The notes under the pieces: model-generated | What the model saw: the letters and a program-made list of their open reading frames with translations, nothing else | Database searches by the model: none | What the model was told of the DNA's origin: nothing | Made by a program: the position numbers and the translations under genes | DNA from: Bacteroidales bacterium | Lineage (GTDB): Bacteria; Bacteroidota; Bacteroidia; Bacteroidales; WCHB1-69 | Direction: 5' to 3' | Assembly: GCA_023229985.1 (NCBI GenBank) | Contig: JALNYF010000001.1 | Coordinates: 15,125-79,124 of the forward strand | Length of the DNA: 64,000 nt | Shown: positions 44,328-53,689 of the stretch, in pieces | How positions within the stretch are numbered: the first letter of the stretch is position 1 | Layout of the letters: each line of letters starts with the position of its first letter

Positions 44328-45056
44328 TTAAGTATAAAGTCCTCCATTAATGGAAATTACCTCACCCGTAATGTAAGCGGCTTGGTCGGAGGCAAGAAAT
44401 CCAACTAAATCAGCCACTTCCTCAGGTTCGCCAAATCTTCCGGTAGGAATCATTTTTTTGAGAGTGACTTCATCTAAATCTTTGGTCATGTCGGTTGCAA
44501 TAAAACCGGGGGCAACGGCATTCACGGTTACTTTGCGCGGGGCTACTTCCTGTGCCAATGCCTTGGTAGCACCAATCAGTGCAGCTTTTGCCGCCGAATA
44601 ATTGACTTGCCCGGGCAACCCTTTTATTCCGGACAAAGAGACAATATTGATGATCCGTCCGTAGCGATGAGTTAGCATATTTTTTAGCAATCGGCGGGTA
44701 ACGTAAAAAAATCCGTTCAAGGAGGTATCTAAAACGTTGTGCCATTGTTCATCTTGCATAAATATCAGCATAGTATCTTGGCGCACACCCGCGTTATTGA
44801 CTAATACTTCAATGTAATCATTGGGGTGGTTGTTTTGCCACTGTTCCAATGCTTCTTCAATAGCGGCAGGGCTAGATACGTCGAAAGGAAGAAGCTCTGC
44901 AACCCCATTTTGATTTTCTGTCATTTGTTTTGTTACCAAGGCTGCGGATTCATTTCGGGCGTAATTAATAATTACGGCATAACCCATCTTACTTAATTGT
45001 AAACAAACAGCCCTTCCAATGCCTCGGGAGCCACCGGTTACCAACGCATATTTCAT
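44328..45056 (-). CDS. FabG-type 3-oxoacyl-ACP reductase (ketoreductase)
   Basis: This 242-residue short-chain dehydrogenase shows the NADP motif TGGSRGIGRAV, NNAGVRQDT, the catalytic Ser in NIVSLSGIKG and the YSAAKAALIGATKAL Tyr/Lys pair. GFIATDMTK and the end YITGEVISINGG are typical FabG features. It provides the reductive step of the polyene cycle (ApeQ role), producing 3-hydroxyacyl-ACP for the two dehydratases. It starts a single base after the ammonia-lyase stop. Confidence 0.92.
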   Translation of the reverse strand: MKYALVTGGSRGIGRAVCLQLSKMGYAVIINYARNESAALVTKQMTENQNGVAELLPFDVSSPAAIEEALEQWQNNHPNDYIEVLVNNAGVRQDTMLIFMQDEQWHNVLDTSLNGFFYVTRRLLKNMLTHRYGRIINIVSLSGIKGLPGQVNYSAAKAALIGATKALAQEVAPRKVTVNAVAPGFIATDMTKDLDEVTLKKMIPTGRFGEPEEVADLVGFLASDQAAYITGEVISINGGLYT

Positions 45057-45057
45057 C

Positions 45058-46566
45058 TTACAAATCCAAGTTTTTATTTTTTAAATAATCTATTATATGC
45101 TGAATGTCCTCATATTTGGGAGTATCTTCAACAAAAGCGGGAACAATGTTCCGGACTTCCTTATAGAACTCGCGACTGACATTTGCCAATTTGTTTTCAA
45201 TTTTCAAACAATCAACCGCCTGAACCAATGAGATATAATAAACAGCCATTACCTGATATGCGTTGTCGATAACCCGTTTGGCAAGAATGGCAGAATTGGT
45301 TCCCATACTTACAACATCTTGATTATCATTATTATTAGGAATACTATGCACGTACATAGAGTTCGATAATGTTTGGCATTCGGCAGTGGTAGAAGTAGCT
45401 GTAAATTGCATGGCTTGCACGCCATAATTGAGTCCTAATTTACCAAGATTCAAGAAAGGAGGCAATATTTCGTTAATTTTGTCGTGACACAGATAATTCA
45501 GTTGTCGTTCCATCAGCATCGTCAATTTGGTTATGGCAATTTTCAGTTTGTCCATTTCAAAAGAAACATAATCTCCGTGGAAGTTTCCGCCGTGATAAAC
45601 GGTTTGAGTATCAATATCCACGATGGGATTATCATCTACAGCGTTGAGTTCTTCGGTGAGAATTTGTTCGGTATATAAAAGAGTATCCCAGATGGGACCC
45701 AAGATTTGTGGGGTACAGCGCAATGAGTAGTAGGGTTGTACTTTATGTTTAAAGATGTGTTCTTGGTGAGGGTGGTACATTTCCACTTCGCGTTTGAGCA
45801 GACATTGGCTTCCTTGGGTTAGTTTAACCATTTGGCGAGCCACTTCCGATTGCCCATAGTGCCCTTTCACATCATTGAGTTCGGGGGCGAGAAAATCGTC
45901 GTAAGACGCAGCAATTTCGTTAATCATCACCGATGCCGACAATGCTAATTTTAGTAATTTTTTTGCGTAGAACAGATTCACTATTCCGACGCCGGTCATC
46001 ATGGCGGTTCCGTTAGTCAGTGCCAAACCTTCGCGTAAATGCGGGTGTATGGGTTTCAGGTTGAGTTGTTGCAGAACGTCTGCGGTTTTTTGTTTTTTGC
46101 CTTGGTAAAAAACGTAGCCTTCGCCGATTAAGGTGAGAGCCAAGTGGGCTAATTGCACCAAGTCACCGCTGGCACCAACGCTGCCGTGTTGTGGAATGAA
46201 CGGGAAAATACTATGATTGATAAAAGCAGCCAAGAGTTCCATCACGTCGATATGAACGCCGGATTTGCCATTGGCAAAAGTTTGGAATCGAGCCAACATG
46301 GCGGCTTTTACGTATATTGGAGCAAAAGGTTCGCCGGCACCGCACGAGTGACTGCGGATGATATTATATTGCAAAGACAATAAATCGTTATCGTCAATTC
46401 GGTATTGTGCCATGGGTCCGAATCCGGTATTGATGCCATAGATGATTTTATCTTTTGCAAAATCTGACAGGAAAGTGTAGCTTGCCTCAATTCTTTTTCT
46501 TGTTTCCGAATCCAACACCAAAGGTTCTTCTGAAAACAATATTTTCTCAACTTCTTTTATTTTCAT
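45058..46566 (-). CDS. HAL/TAL/PAL family aromatic amino-acid ammonia-lyase (probable tyrosine ammonia-lyase)
   Basis: This 502-residue MIO-dependent lyase has the cofactor triad ASG in HGSVGASGDLVQLAHL (about residues 132-134), the catalytic Tyr in IYGINTGFG, and the conserved NDNQDVVSMG segment near the C-terminus. The selectivity loop reads NIIRSHSCGAG, with a Ser-His pair that is seen in histidine lyases as well as in Bacteroidota flexirubin-type lyases, so it does not decide the substrate. Context (polyene synthase, PaaK-like ligase, methyltransferase) makes tyrosine to 4-coumarate the best guess. The ATG at 46566 is preferred over an in-frame GTG two codons earlier. It is the first gene of the operon. 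Confidence 0.9.
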   Translation of the reverse strand: MKIKEVEKILFSEEPLVLDSETRKRIEASYTFLSDFAKDKIIYGINTGFGPMAQYRIDDNDLLSLQYNIIRSHSCGAGEPFAPIYVKAAMLARFQTFANGKSGVHIDVMELLAAFINHSIFPFIPQHGSVGASGDLVQLAHLALTLIGEGYVFYQGKKQKTADVLQQLNLKPIHPHLREGLALTNGTAMMTGVGIVNLFYAKKLLKLALSASVMINEIAASYDDFLAPELNDVKGHYGQSEVARQMVKLTQGSQCLLKREVEMYHPHQEHIFKHKVQPYYSLRCTPQILGPIWDTLLYTEQILTEELNAVDDNPIVDIDTQTVYHGGNFHGDYVSFEMDKLKIAITKLTMLMERQLNYLCHDKINEILPPFLNLGKLGLNYGVQAMQFTATSTTAECQTLSNSMYVHSIPNNNDNQDVVSMGTNSAILAKRVIDNAYQVMAVYYISLVQAVDCLKIENKLANVSREFYKEVRNIVPAFVEDTPKYEDIQHIIDYLKNKNLDL

Positions 46567-46651
46567 TTGCACATTAATTTACGCTTTCATTTTTAAATTT
46601 CTTGAAATAGGGCATGTTACACTATTTCATTTCTGTCAAAAAATGAGGTGG

Positions 46652-46659
46652 CAAAGATA
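46652..46659 (-). promoter_or_regulatory. Bacteroidota -7 promoter box heading the biosynthetic operon
   Basis: The minus strand reads TATCTTTGCCACC, matching TAnnTTTGC, in the 109-base gap upstream of the ammonia-lyase gene, giving a leader of about 80 bases. No other box was noticed between here and the end of the PaaK-like gene, consistent with one transcript of about 20 kb. Confidence 0.6.
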
Positions 46660-46675
46660 CAACATTTTTTGATTA

Positions 46676-48439
46676 TCAGCTAAATAATTTTATTATTTTA
46701 TCGGCGAATTTGGTAGCGATAAAGTTTCGTCTTAATTTCAGGGTAGGAGTTAGTTCGCCGGTAGCCACGCTCCATTCGTAATCTATTAATTCATAGCGAA
46801 TTATCTTTTCTGTATCTCCAAATGAGGCGTTATATTTAGCTACAATTTTCTTAAATTTTCGGATTACATCCGGGTGGTTAATCATTTCTTCATTGGTAGT
46901 GTAGGCAATTCCCTTTCTGTCGCACCATGAGCGTAAATCGTTAAAATTGGGGACGATAAGAGCGGCGGCAAATTGCTTGTTTTCGCCGAGCACCATGATA
47001 TTGTCGATAAGGGATTCTTCGTTGAATTTATTTTCAATGATGGTAGGGACGATGTATTTTCCGAAAGCGGTTTTAAACATCTCTTTTTTTCTGCCGGTGA
47101 TTCGGAGTTGTCCTTTCGGTTCAAAGTGTCCGATGTCGCCGGTATGGAACCAGCCGTCGGGATCGATCGCCTCTTTGGTCAGGTCTTCTGCCTTATAGTA
47201 TCCCTGTGTAACGCAATGTCCGCGGGTAAGTATTTCGCCGTCTTCTGCAATTTTGACTTCAATTCCGGGCAGCGGCTGACCGACGGTTCCGAACATAAGT
47301 CCATTTTCAAAGAAGTCGCTTACAGCAATTACGGGGGAGGTTTCGGTCAAGCCATAGCCTTCCAATACGGGCATTTCGGCTGCCCAAAACAATCTGCTCA
47401 GGCGGGGTTGTATGGCGGCTCCTCCGGATACAATGACATCAATTTTCCCGCCTAATGCGGCTTTCCATTTAGAGAGTACCAATTTTCGGGCAATTTTGAG
47501 TTTTAAACGATAGAGTTTGGATACGTTTTCCAATTCGAAGCTCGTTGCTATGCTATCTGCCCAAAAGAAGATGCGTTTTTTAATACCTTTTTGTTTACGT
47601 CCGGTTGCGATGATTTTGTCATAAAACTTTTCCAATAATCGCGGAACGGTCGTAAAGATGGTGGGCTTTATTTCCCGCATGTTGTCGGCAATGGTTGGTA
47701 AACTTTCGGCATAATAGATGGGAATCCCCAGAAATTGCCATGCATAGTTCATCATTCTTTCGTAGATATGGCAAAGCGGAAGATAGCTCAATACGCGATT
47801 ATGAGATTGTATCGGCACGATGGGTACAATAGCCTTGAAATTATTGATAATGTTTCGGTGCGTCAGTATCACGCCTTTCATGTTTCCGGTTGTGCCGGAA
47901 GTATAAATCAATGTCATGATATCATCGGGCGAGATGCGTTCTTTGATTTCGTCCAAGTATTGTGGACTGGGGTTTGCCATTCCTAACTCAATCACTTCGT
48001 TCAGGTGACGATAGCCGCGTAAGTTCCTGAAAGTGTATACATTATCTTTTATTTCCGGTATTTCGGAAATGATATTCTCGATTTTGCGGAGGATGTCCCA
48101 GCCGGAAACAAAAACCATTTTTACCTCTGCGTGGTGCAGAATATATTTGTAGTCGTTTTCGCTGATAGTGGGATAAATAGCGACGTGGATAGCACCTAAT
48201 TGCAGAATTGCCATATCCAAGAAATTCCATTCCGGACGACCGGAACTGATGGTGGCGATTTTGTCTCCTTTTTTGATCCCCAATTGCATTAAACCGTAAC
48301 TGATATTATTTACGGTTTCAATATATTGATTAATGCTATAGTGTCGCCAAACACCGTTTTGTTTTCCACAAAGCGCGTCATTTCTTTGAAAATGAAGAGC
48401 ATAATGTGGTAAGATGTCAAATACGCGTGTTACCTCCAT
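46676..48439 (-). CDS. Long-chain fatty-acid-CoA ligase (FadD15-like AMP-forming)
   Basis: This 587-residue adenylate-forming ligase has TLIYTSGTTGNMKGVILTH (A3), EGYGLTETSPVIAVS (A5), GWFHTGDIGHFE (A7) and RITGRKKEMFKTAFGKYIVP (A8), characteristic of the bacterial/archaeal long-chain acyl-CoA synthetases. It ends 17 bases before the promoter box of the biosynthetic operon and follows a T9SS type A protein gene by 12 bases. It may be ordinary fatty-acid activation or may supply acyl-CoA to the operon's acyltransferases; the separate promoter leaves this open. Confidence 0.92.
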   Translation of the reverse strand: MEVTRVFDILPHYALHFQRNDALCGKQNGVWRHYSINQYIETVNNISYGLMQLGIKKGDKIATISSGRPEWNFLDMAILQLGAIHVAIYPTISENDYKYILHHAEVKMVFVSGWDILRKIENIISEIPEIKDNVYTFRNLRGYRHLNEVIELGMANPSPQYLDEIKERISPDDIMTLIYTSGTTGNMKGVILTHRNIINNFKAIVPIVPIQSHNRVLSYLPLCHIYERMMNYAWQFLGIPIYYAESLPTIADNMREIKPTIFTTVPRLLEKFYDKIIATGRKQKGIKKRIFFWADSIATSFELENVSKLYRLKLKIARKLVLSKWKAALGGKIDVIVSGGAAIQPRLSRLFWAAEMPVLEGYGLTETSPVIAVSDFFENGLMFGTVGQPLPGIEVKIAEDGEILTRGHCVTQGYYKAEDLTKEAIDPDGWFHTGDIGHFEPKGQLRITGRKKEMFKTAFGKYIVPTIIENKFNEESLIDNIMVLGENKQFAAALIVPNFNDLRSWCDRKGIAYTTNEEMINHPDVIRKFKKIVAKYNASFGDTEKIIRYELIDYEWSVATGELTPTLKLRRNFIATKFADKIIKLFS

Positions 48440-48451
48440 ATCATGTCGTTG

Positions 48452-49186
48452 TTATTTAACGACTAATTTCTTCGTTGATACGATTTTATTATCAACTTCT
48501 AAAGAGTAGAAATAGATTTCCGAAACCAAATTGGAAATGTCTAAAACGGATTTTCCTTTGGCTGCCGAAACCGGAACAGACATGATTTTGCTTCCGATTA
48601 AATTGGTTAGTACGATATTTGATTTCGCTCCGAAGCGATAATTTGACAAGTCATATTGAACAGTAACCTCACTGTTTGCCGGATTTGGGTAAGCAGTAAA
48701 GCTATTGACGCGAATGGGCATTTCGGAAATGCCAACTCCTTCTGACGAAAATTTGACAAAAACGGAATCAGCAAGAACATTTTCTACAAAAAACATATAT
48801 TTCACAATACTTACTCCCACGTTGCCGCGTGCATTATACAGAATGTGGAATTGTAAAAAATCGGATGTCTGACCGGCTCCCAATACTAACATACGACGTG
48901 CCGTGTCCACATTTTCACCATAGCAAACATCTAAACAAAACGAATTATAGCTCCCAGGAAGAATAGAGATGTTTTTCTTCACAATCAGAACGGATATTTC
49001 ATCTTCCGTATTATTATTTACCCCAATGGTAAGTTCATAATCGTCTGCATTGGGTGCAGGGTCGATATTTGGTATTAACAACGTGTCTCCCAGCTCGTTA
49101 CCTTGATAAAAAAGTTTCACGTCTTGCGCAAAACCGAGCGTGAGTGAGGCCGATAAAATCAGTAAAAGTATAGATAGTCTTTTCAT
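48452..49186 (-). CDS. Secreted protein with T9SS type A C-terminal sorting domain
   Basis: This 244-residue exported protein has a signal peptide (about 1-20, LTLGFAQ) and a C-terminal Por-secretion-system type A domain (about 165-244): FTAYPNPANSEVTVQYDLS, IVLTNLIGSKI and a Lys-rich end STKKLVVK. The middle (about 22-160) is a beta-rich region with a Cys pair (FCLDVC) and no recognised family. It is predicted to be anchored to the surface after T9SS export. It precedes the acyl-CoA ligase gene by 12 bases. Confidence 0.88.
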   Translation of the reverse strand: MKRLSILLLILSASLTLGFAQDVKLFYQGNELGDTLLIPNIDPAPNADDYELTIGVNNNTEDEISVLIVKKNISILPGSYNSFCLDVCYGENVDTARRMLVLGAGQTSDFLQFHILYNARGNVGVSIVKYMFFVENVLADSVFVKFSSEGVGISEMPIRVNSFTAYPNPANSEVTVQYDLSNYRFGAKSNIVLTNLIGSKIMSVPVSAAKGKSVLDISNLVSEIYFYSLEVDNKIVSTKKLVVK

Positions 49187-49210
49187 AATATTTCATTTTA
49201 AATTCAACTG

Positions 49211-49218
49211 CAAAAATA
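49211..49218 (-). promoter_or_regulatory. Bacteroidota -7 promoter box for the T9SS protein and acyl-CoA ligase genes
   Basis: On the minus strand the sequence is TATTTTTGCAG, matching TAnnTTTGC, 25 bases before the ATG at 49186. The two genes are 12 bases apart and probably share this promoter. Confidence 0.6.
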
Positions 49219-49271
49219 TCATTTTTATTTTAATTGCGACTGTTTTTTTAAAAAATAATATAAAATGTTTA

Positions 49272-52172
49272 TTACCAATTACTTGTGACTATTCGGCCGC
49301 ACAACAACTGATAGTCGCAGTACTTACAATGGTCAGTTTGGTCTGTTTGAACAAAATACTCTTTACGCAGGGGATAATCCGTTATTTTTTCATCATTTTT
49401 TTGTTGATTTATCTCCGGATAATTCACAATTTCTTTTAGAAGCTCTTTAAGATTTTCTTCAAATTCATTCATTAAATCATCGTTAATTAAACTGTTATCA
49501 GATGGGATAGTGGGGATTATCAAATTATTATCGGGATTTTTCAACAATTCTTGGAAACTGACAATCCCGCAGCATAAAGGTTCTGATTGCAATGGATCTT
49601 TCATATTTTGGTCGTTTCTATAGAGATAGGCATACATCATCAGTTGGAATAATTGTTTTTGCGCTATATCCGTAAAAAGAATATTCATATCTTTGAATAT
49701 CAGTTCTTTGGGATCCACTTTCCCTGTTTTATAATCCAATAATGTGGGTATGCCGGTGCGATTGTCGATTCTGTCACAAAAACCGCGCAACTTGAATTCT
49801 TGTTTGCCGATACTCAGTTTGTGCGTCAATTCTACTTCCGTACCAATAATTTCGAATTGGGAAGTATCTAAATCCTTTTCCACAATTTTGCAGTAGGTTA
49901 AGACATATTTTTTGACCACTTCCGTTGCGAGATACAATTTCCCGCGCGTCAAATCCTGCCCTTTTACTTCTTCTTGATTACCAAATGTTTCCAATACGAT
50001 GTGATCTATATTCTTTTTTAGTTTCTCAATAGATTTTTTGTAATCCGATGGGATATTTTTTATTTCATTCAATAAATCCTCTAATATTTTATGGGTTACT
50101 GTTCCGATGACATTTTTTTCAATATCTTCATTAATGGTTTCAGGTTTCTTGATATGAGCGACATATTTCAAGTAAAACTGTAACGGGCAATTGATGTAGG
50201 TTAAGAGTTGTGAGGGCGAGTAGGAACATTGGGTTAGTTTTTTTATAATTTCCGGGGTTTTGGAAATCATCATCTCGTTTTGTGCATTTCCTCTAGGTTT
50301 AATAGAAACAATTTCGGATGAAATCGTAATATTGGTTAATTTTTGTTCTTTTACTTCAAATTGTAATTGATTGATAAAGCGGCTTTTTTCTGCCACTGTA
50401 TCTGAAGAATCGGCGTTGTAGAGCAGATAAATGTTTTCGGCTCTCTGCAAAAGTCTGAAAAAATGGTAAGCGTAGATGTCCTCTTTTTCTTTGTAAGTAG
50501 GCAAATTATAGTGGCAGCGCACGTCGAACATAATCAGTGAATTGTCACTTTTTGCTGCCGGAATGGTACCCTCATTCGCCGAAAGCATGAGGACGTTTTT
50601 GAAATCGAGGGCGCGCGTTTCCAACAAGCCCATTACTTGCAGGCAATGTCCATTTTTGCCCGGAAATGGAAGGGACAAAGTGTCTATTTTATCGTTCAAG
50701 AAACTCTCAATAATTGGAATATCCAACGATTCTGATTGCGGAAAAGATTGAAGTATTTGTGCAGTCTCGTCGATGGCAGCCTGCATCGAAGCTGAAATGC
50801 TCTTTTCAATACCTTCGTCAAGATTTTCCGCTACCATTTGAAAAAAATCGGACATATTTCTTAGAAATTCAGCGCCAATGGGCGACATATCCGGGAATTG
50901 CGGAAATTCGGAAATTTCCGATTCACTCATTTGGATTTTTCGTAGATCCGATAATTTGTAAAATATCTGATTTTTTAAGATAAAACGATGGATATACTGT
51001 TCATAATCCGCCTCTTTTCCTTGAAAAAATGCGTTTTTTATCAACGGATTCTTGATAAATGCGGTAATATCTTTATGATAATAGGTAACGTCTTGGGCAG
51101 ATGTATTGGTTTGTTGGTAACGATGCCAGCCCTTTGCCAGTGCCAGCATATTTTGCAATAAGTGGTGCGATTTAGTCGCTGTAATCGGATAACTCATTGT
51201 AATATTGGCGTCTTTGCAATCATAAATATGCACAAAGGGTTCAATGAGCGATTCGTCGGCAAAGACGATGGCGGTTTGTTCTAACTTATCAGATAGTTGA
51301 TTGTGGAGCAGGTCGGCAGCCAAATAAAGCTGGTTGATTTGTTTGGTTAAACCATAGATTTTTACCTCTTTTTTGATGGTAGCATAATCATTTCCAATAT
51401 GTTTAATCTCTTTGAGTTGAAGTCTGTTTTTGAGTTGCTCGACAAAGCGGTGGATAGATAATTTGCCGTTTTCCTGATAATAAAAGGTGTCTAAGTCAAA
51501 AAGGAACTCGATTTGCAGGTTGTTTCTCGAGTATAAATTTTCCACGATTTGCATTTCGGAGGGAGAAATGGCGTTTAATCCCGCAAATACATATTTTTTG
51601 TAAGGGAGTTGATCGGCATAGTGATTAAAATTCTCCGCCACATCGCGGTAAATCATTCCTGCATAACCTTTGGATTTTTTATTTAAGGAATCCCTGAACT
51701 GATGATAAATGTCGATTAATTGTTGATAAAATTGAAGATATTCTTCTTGTTTGATAGACAGTTTATCTTGTCCAAAAGATTCTAATTCTTTGATATTGTG
51801 GAGGTCTGAAAAAATATTTTCGGCATTTGCCAACTGCATATCTATTTCGTTCATATCGCGTAGGATCACTTTTCCCCAAGCGAGAAAGTCTTGCAAAGTG
51901 TGAGTTTTCGCGTATTCAAATTGACTATAGATGCTGTAAAGTTCCACTAATAATTCGGATTGCGACATTAATTCTAAAGGGGAAAGAGAATGAATAAACT
52001 CGTCAACAGACAACACCGCGGGCGGGAAAATGGGCTTTTCTATCTTGCTTGCTATTTCCTGAAATAGTTTTCTCTGTGCGCGTTTATTCGGAAGAATAAT
52101 CGCTATGTCTTTATAATCAATGTTTTCAGAAGGATTGATGGTTTCTGCTAAACGGGAAATAAATGTTGTCAT
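49272..52172 (-). CDS. AddB-like PD-(D/E)XK exonuclease subunit
   Basis: This 966-residue protein has the features of the AddB side of AddAB-type recombination nucleases: an N-terminal helicase-like region (about 1-500, with DIAIILPNKRAQRKLFQEIA and DFLAWGKVILRDMNEID) and a C-terminal PD-(D/E)XK nuclease (GFCDRID, TLLDYKTGKVDP) carrying Fe-S cysteines (CPLQFYLKYV and HCKYCDYQLLCG). It would resect DNA ends together with an AddA helicase, which is not in the window. The start is placed at MTTFISRLAET because the promoter box lies just upstream and an earlier in-frame ATG has an unlike N-terminus. Confidence 0.88.
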   Translation of the reverse strand: MTTFISRLAETINPSENIDYKDIAIILPNKRAQRKLFQEIASKIEKPIFPPAVLSVDEFIHSLSPLELMSQSELLVELYSIYSQFEYAKTHTLQDFLAWGKVILRDMNEIDMQLANAENIFSDLHNIKELESFGQDKLSIKQEEYLQFYQQLIDIYHQFRDSLNKKSKGYAGMIYRDVAENFNHYADQLPYKKYVFAGLNAISPSEMQIVENLYSRNNLQIEFLFDLDTFYYQENGKLSIHRFVEQLKNRLQLKEIKHIGNDYATIKKEVKIYGLTKQINQLYLAADLLHNQLSDKLEQTAIVFADESLIEPFVHIYDCKDANITMSYPITATKSHHLLQNMLALAKGWHRYQQTNTSAQDVTYYHKDITAFIKNPLIKNAFFQGKEADYEQYIHRFILKNQIFYKLSDLRKIQMSESEISEFPQFPDMSPIGAEFLRNMSDFFQMVAENLDEGIEKSISASMQAAIDETAQILQSFPQSESLDIPIIESFLNDKIDTLSLPFPGKNGHCLQVMGLLETRALDFKNVLMLSANEGTIPAAKSDNSLIMFDVRCHYNLPTYKEKEDIYAYHFFRLLQRAENIYLLYNADSSDTVAEKSRFINQLQFEVKEQKLTNITISSEIVSIKPRGNAQNEMMISKTPEIIKKLTQCSYSPSQLLTYINCPLQFYLKYVAHIKKPETINEDIEKNVIGTVTHKILEDLLNEIKNIPSDYKKSIEKLKKNIDHIVLETFGNQEEVKGQDLTRGKLYLATEVVKKYVLTYCKIVEKDLDTSQFEIIGTEVELTHKLSIGKQEFKLRGFCDRIDNRTGIPTLLDYKTGKVDPKELIFKDMNILFTDIAQKQLFQLMMYAYLYRNDQNMKDPLQSEPLCCGIVSFQELLKNPDNNLIIPTIPSDNSLINDDLMNEFEENLKELLKEIVNYPEINQQKNDEKITDYPLRKEYFVQTDQTDHCKYCDYQLLCGRIVTSNW

Positions 52173-52192
52173 ATGGATAAAAAATTGAGCAG

Positions 52193-52200
52193 CAAATGTA
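52193..52200 (-). promoter_or_regulatory. Bacteroidota -7 promoter box for the AddB-like gene
   Basis: The minus strand reads TACATTTGCTGC, matching TAnnTTTGC, only about 20 bases before the ATG at 52172. Confidence 0.6.
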
Positions 52201-52537
52201 CAATAAAATTGAATAGGATCGCGAACGTCCACGAGAATAGGAGCGTGTCCTGTCCGCGTGAGTATGAGAATAAGCCTTCGTTACATCATAATGAAAAGAG
52301 AGGTTGCTTGAAATATTTTTTGATTCATTTGTTAGATAGGATGATATAAAATGAAAATTTTTGACAATACCGCTCCTAATATTTGACAAATTGGAAGCAT
52401 TAGTCGGTTTTATGCTGCAACAGATATTAACAATGGACGAAAAAGTGCCCGAAAATTGCCACATTCGCTCTTGATCATAGTTGATAAATTGTATCATTTT
52501 ATCGTTTTTCGGACTAGATTTTTTGAACAGAAAATTG
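52201..52537. other. Intergenic region between divergent AddB-like and CofE-like genes
   Basis: This is the only stretch of more than 300 bases without a gene. It is bounded by two divergent promoter boxes. At about 52206-52272 it holds a more GC-rich patch whose minus-strand translation is low-complexity (repeats of RSYSRGRSRSYS), looking like a degraded simple repeat. The rest is A/T-rich. No small gene, RNA or conserved structure could be supported. Confidence 0.5.
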
Positions 52538-52545
52538 TATATTTG
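52538..52545 (+). promoter_or_regulatory. Bacteroidota -7 promoter box for the CofE-like gene
   Basis: TATATTTGCCAC matches TAnnTTTGC and lies 38 bases before the ATG at 52583. A TTTG at 52522-52525 is too close to be a canonical -33 element. Confidence 0.55.
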
Positions 52546-52582
52546 CCACTTGAAAAAACAAGTAATTAAACCAAAAATCATT

Positions 52583-53680
52583 ATGAAACAAATCGGAGTT
52601 TGTGCAAAAGGGATATCATGCCCCATTATTAGAGAAGGTGACAATCTGGCTGCCATTGTAACGGATAGCATTTTAGAGGCTGTTCACAATGGAGCGAGCG
52701 GCACGTATGATATTTGTAATAAGGCAGTTGTCGGCATTACTGAATCCATAATTGCACGATCTCAAGGCAATTATGCCACGATTGATGATATTGCCTATGA
52801 TATTCGTTCCAAATTTGGCGATAATCCGACCATTTATTTACTCAATCCTATCTATTCGCGGAATCGTTTTGCCATTATTTTGCGGGGTATTGCGCGGGCT
52901 GCCCAACGAATCGTTTTGGTGATGCCGCAAGAAGATGAAGTCGGTAATGTACGTAATAACCACCCCTTTACCGCCGTTCATTATGACCAATATTATCAGG
53001 AAATCTGTGCCAAAGAAGGTGCCATCGTGGATGTTTATGAAGAATGGAGTGAGGTGCTCAATCGCGAATTACCGGATGGCTTGGGAAATGCCAATATCAT
53101 TATTTGCAATTTGCATGACTATACGGAAATAAAGGAAAAGATGAATTGCAAAAATGCTTATTCTTTGGCAGATATTCTTGCAGAAAAGTGCGAATTTGGA
53201 CTATTAGGATCCAATAAAGCCGATGAGGAGCTGATTAAGTTGTTCCCCAATAAGCAAAAAACGCAAGTTTTGTTAGATGAAATTCAGAATAATCTGCGTC
53301 AAAAAACCGGCAAAGAAATTATTGTTTGCGCTTATGGCGATGGCTGTTTTAAAGACCCCGTCGGCGGAATCTGGGAATTTGCCGATCCCGTTACTATGCC
53401 GGCATATACGAATCCGGAAATTATCGAAAGTACTCCTAATGAATTGAAAGTGAAGGCTCTGGCAGATGATAAATTTAAAAATCTCTCCGGTCGCGAACTT
53501 TCAGATGCCATTGAACTAGAAATTAAAAACAAAAGCACGAACTTGAAAGGCTCTATGCAAAGTCAGGGGACCACCCCGCGTCTGTACCGCGACTTATTGG
53601 CAAGTTTAATGGATTTGATTAGTGGCAGTGGCGACAGATGTACACCTATTGTTTTGATACAAAACTATTTCAAAGAATAG
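52583..53680 (+). CDS. Coenzyme F420-0:L-glutamate ligase (CofE)-like protein
   Basis: This 365-residue protein has the CofE/FbiB-type fold: PIIREGDNLAAIVTDSI, AVVGITESIIARSQGNYA and the VCAYGDGCFKDPVGGIWEF block near residue 260 match F420-0:gamma-glutamyl ligase-like proteins. CofE adds glutamate to F420-0, but no F420 biosynthesis gene is visible and the phylum generally lacks the cofactor, so this member probably adds an amino acid to another phosphate-containing or lactyl-type acceptor. The start at 52583 follows the promoter box; an upstream ATG overlaps it. A bidirectional terminator follows, shared with folD. Confidence 0.78.
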   Translation: MKQIGVCAKGISCPIIREGDNLAAIVTDSILEAVHNGASGTYDICNKAVVGITESIIARSQGNYATIDDIAYDIRSKFGDNPTIYLLNPIYSRNRFAIILRGIARAAQRIVLVMPQEDEVGNVRNNHPFTAVHYDQYYQEICAKEGAIVDVYEEWSEVLNRELPDGLGNANIIICNLHDYTEIKEKMNCKNAYSLADILAEKCEFGLLGSNKADEELIKLFPNKQKTQVLLDEIQNNLRQKTGKEIIVCAYGDGCFKDPVGGIWEFADPVTMPAYTNPEIIESTPNELKVKALADDKFKNLSGRELSDAIELEIKNKSTNLKGSMQSQGTTPRLYRDLLASLMDLISGSGDRCTPIVLIQNYFKE

Positions 53681-53689
53681 ATGATTTCT

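Noticed and set aside
46566..46572. GTG start for the ammonia-lyase
   Set aside because: An ATG two codons downstream is preferred; the difference is two residues and cannot be decided by sequence alone.
52126..52671. A 181-residue open frame on the minus strand across the AddB-CofE intergenic region
   Set aside because: It overlaps both flanking genes and both promoter boxes, and its composition is low-complexity (many Ser/Arg/Tyr) with no family resemblance.
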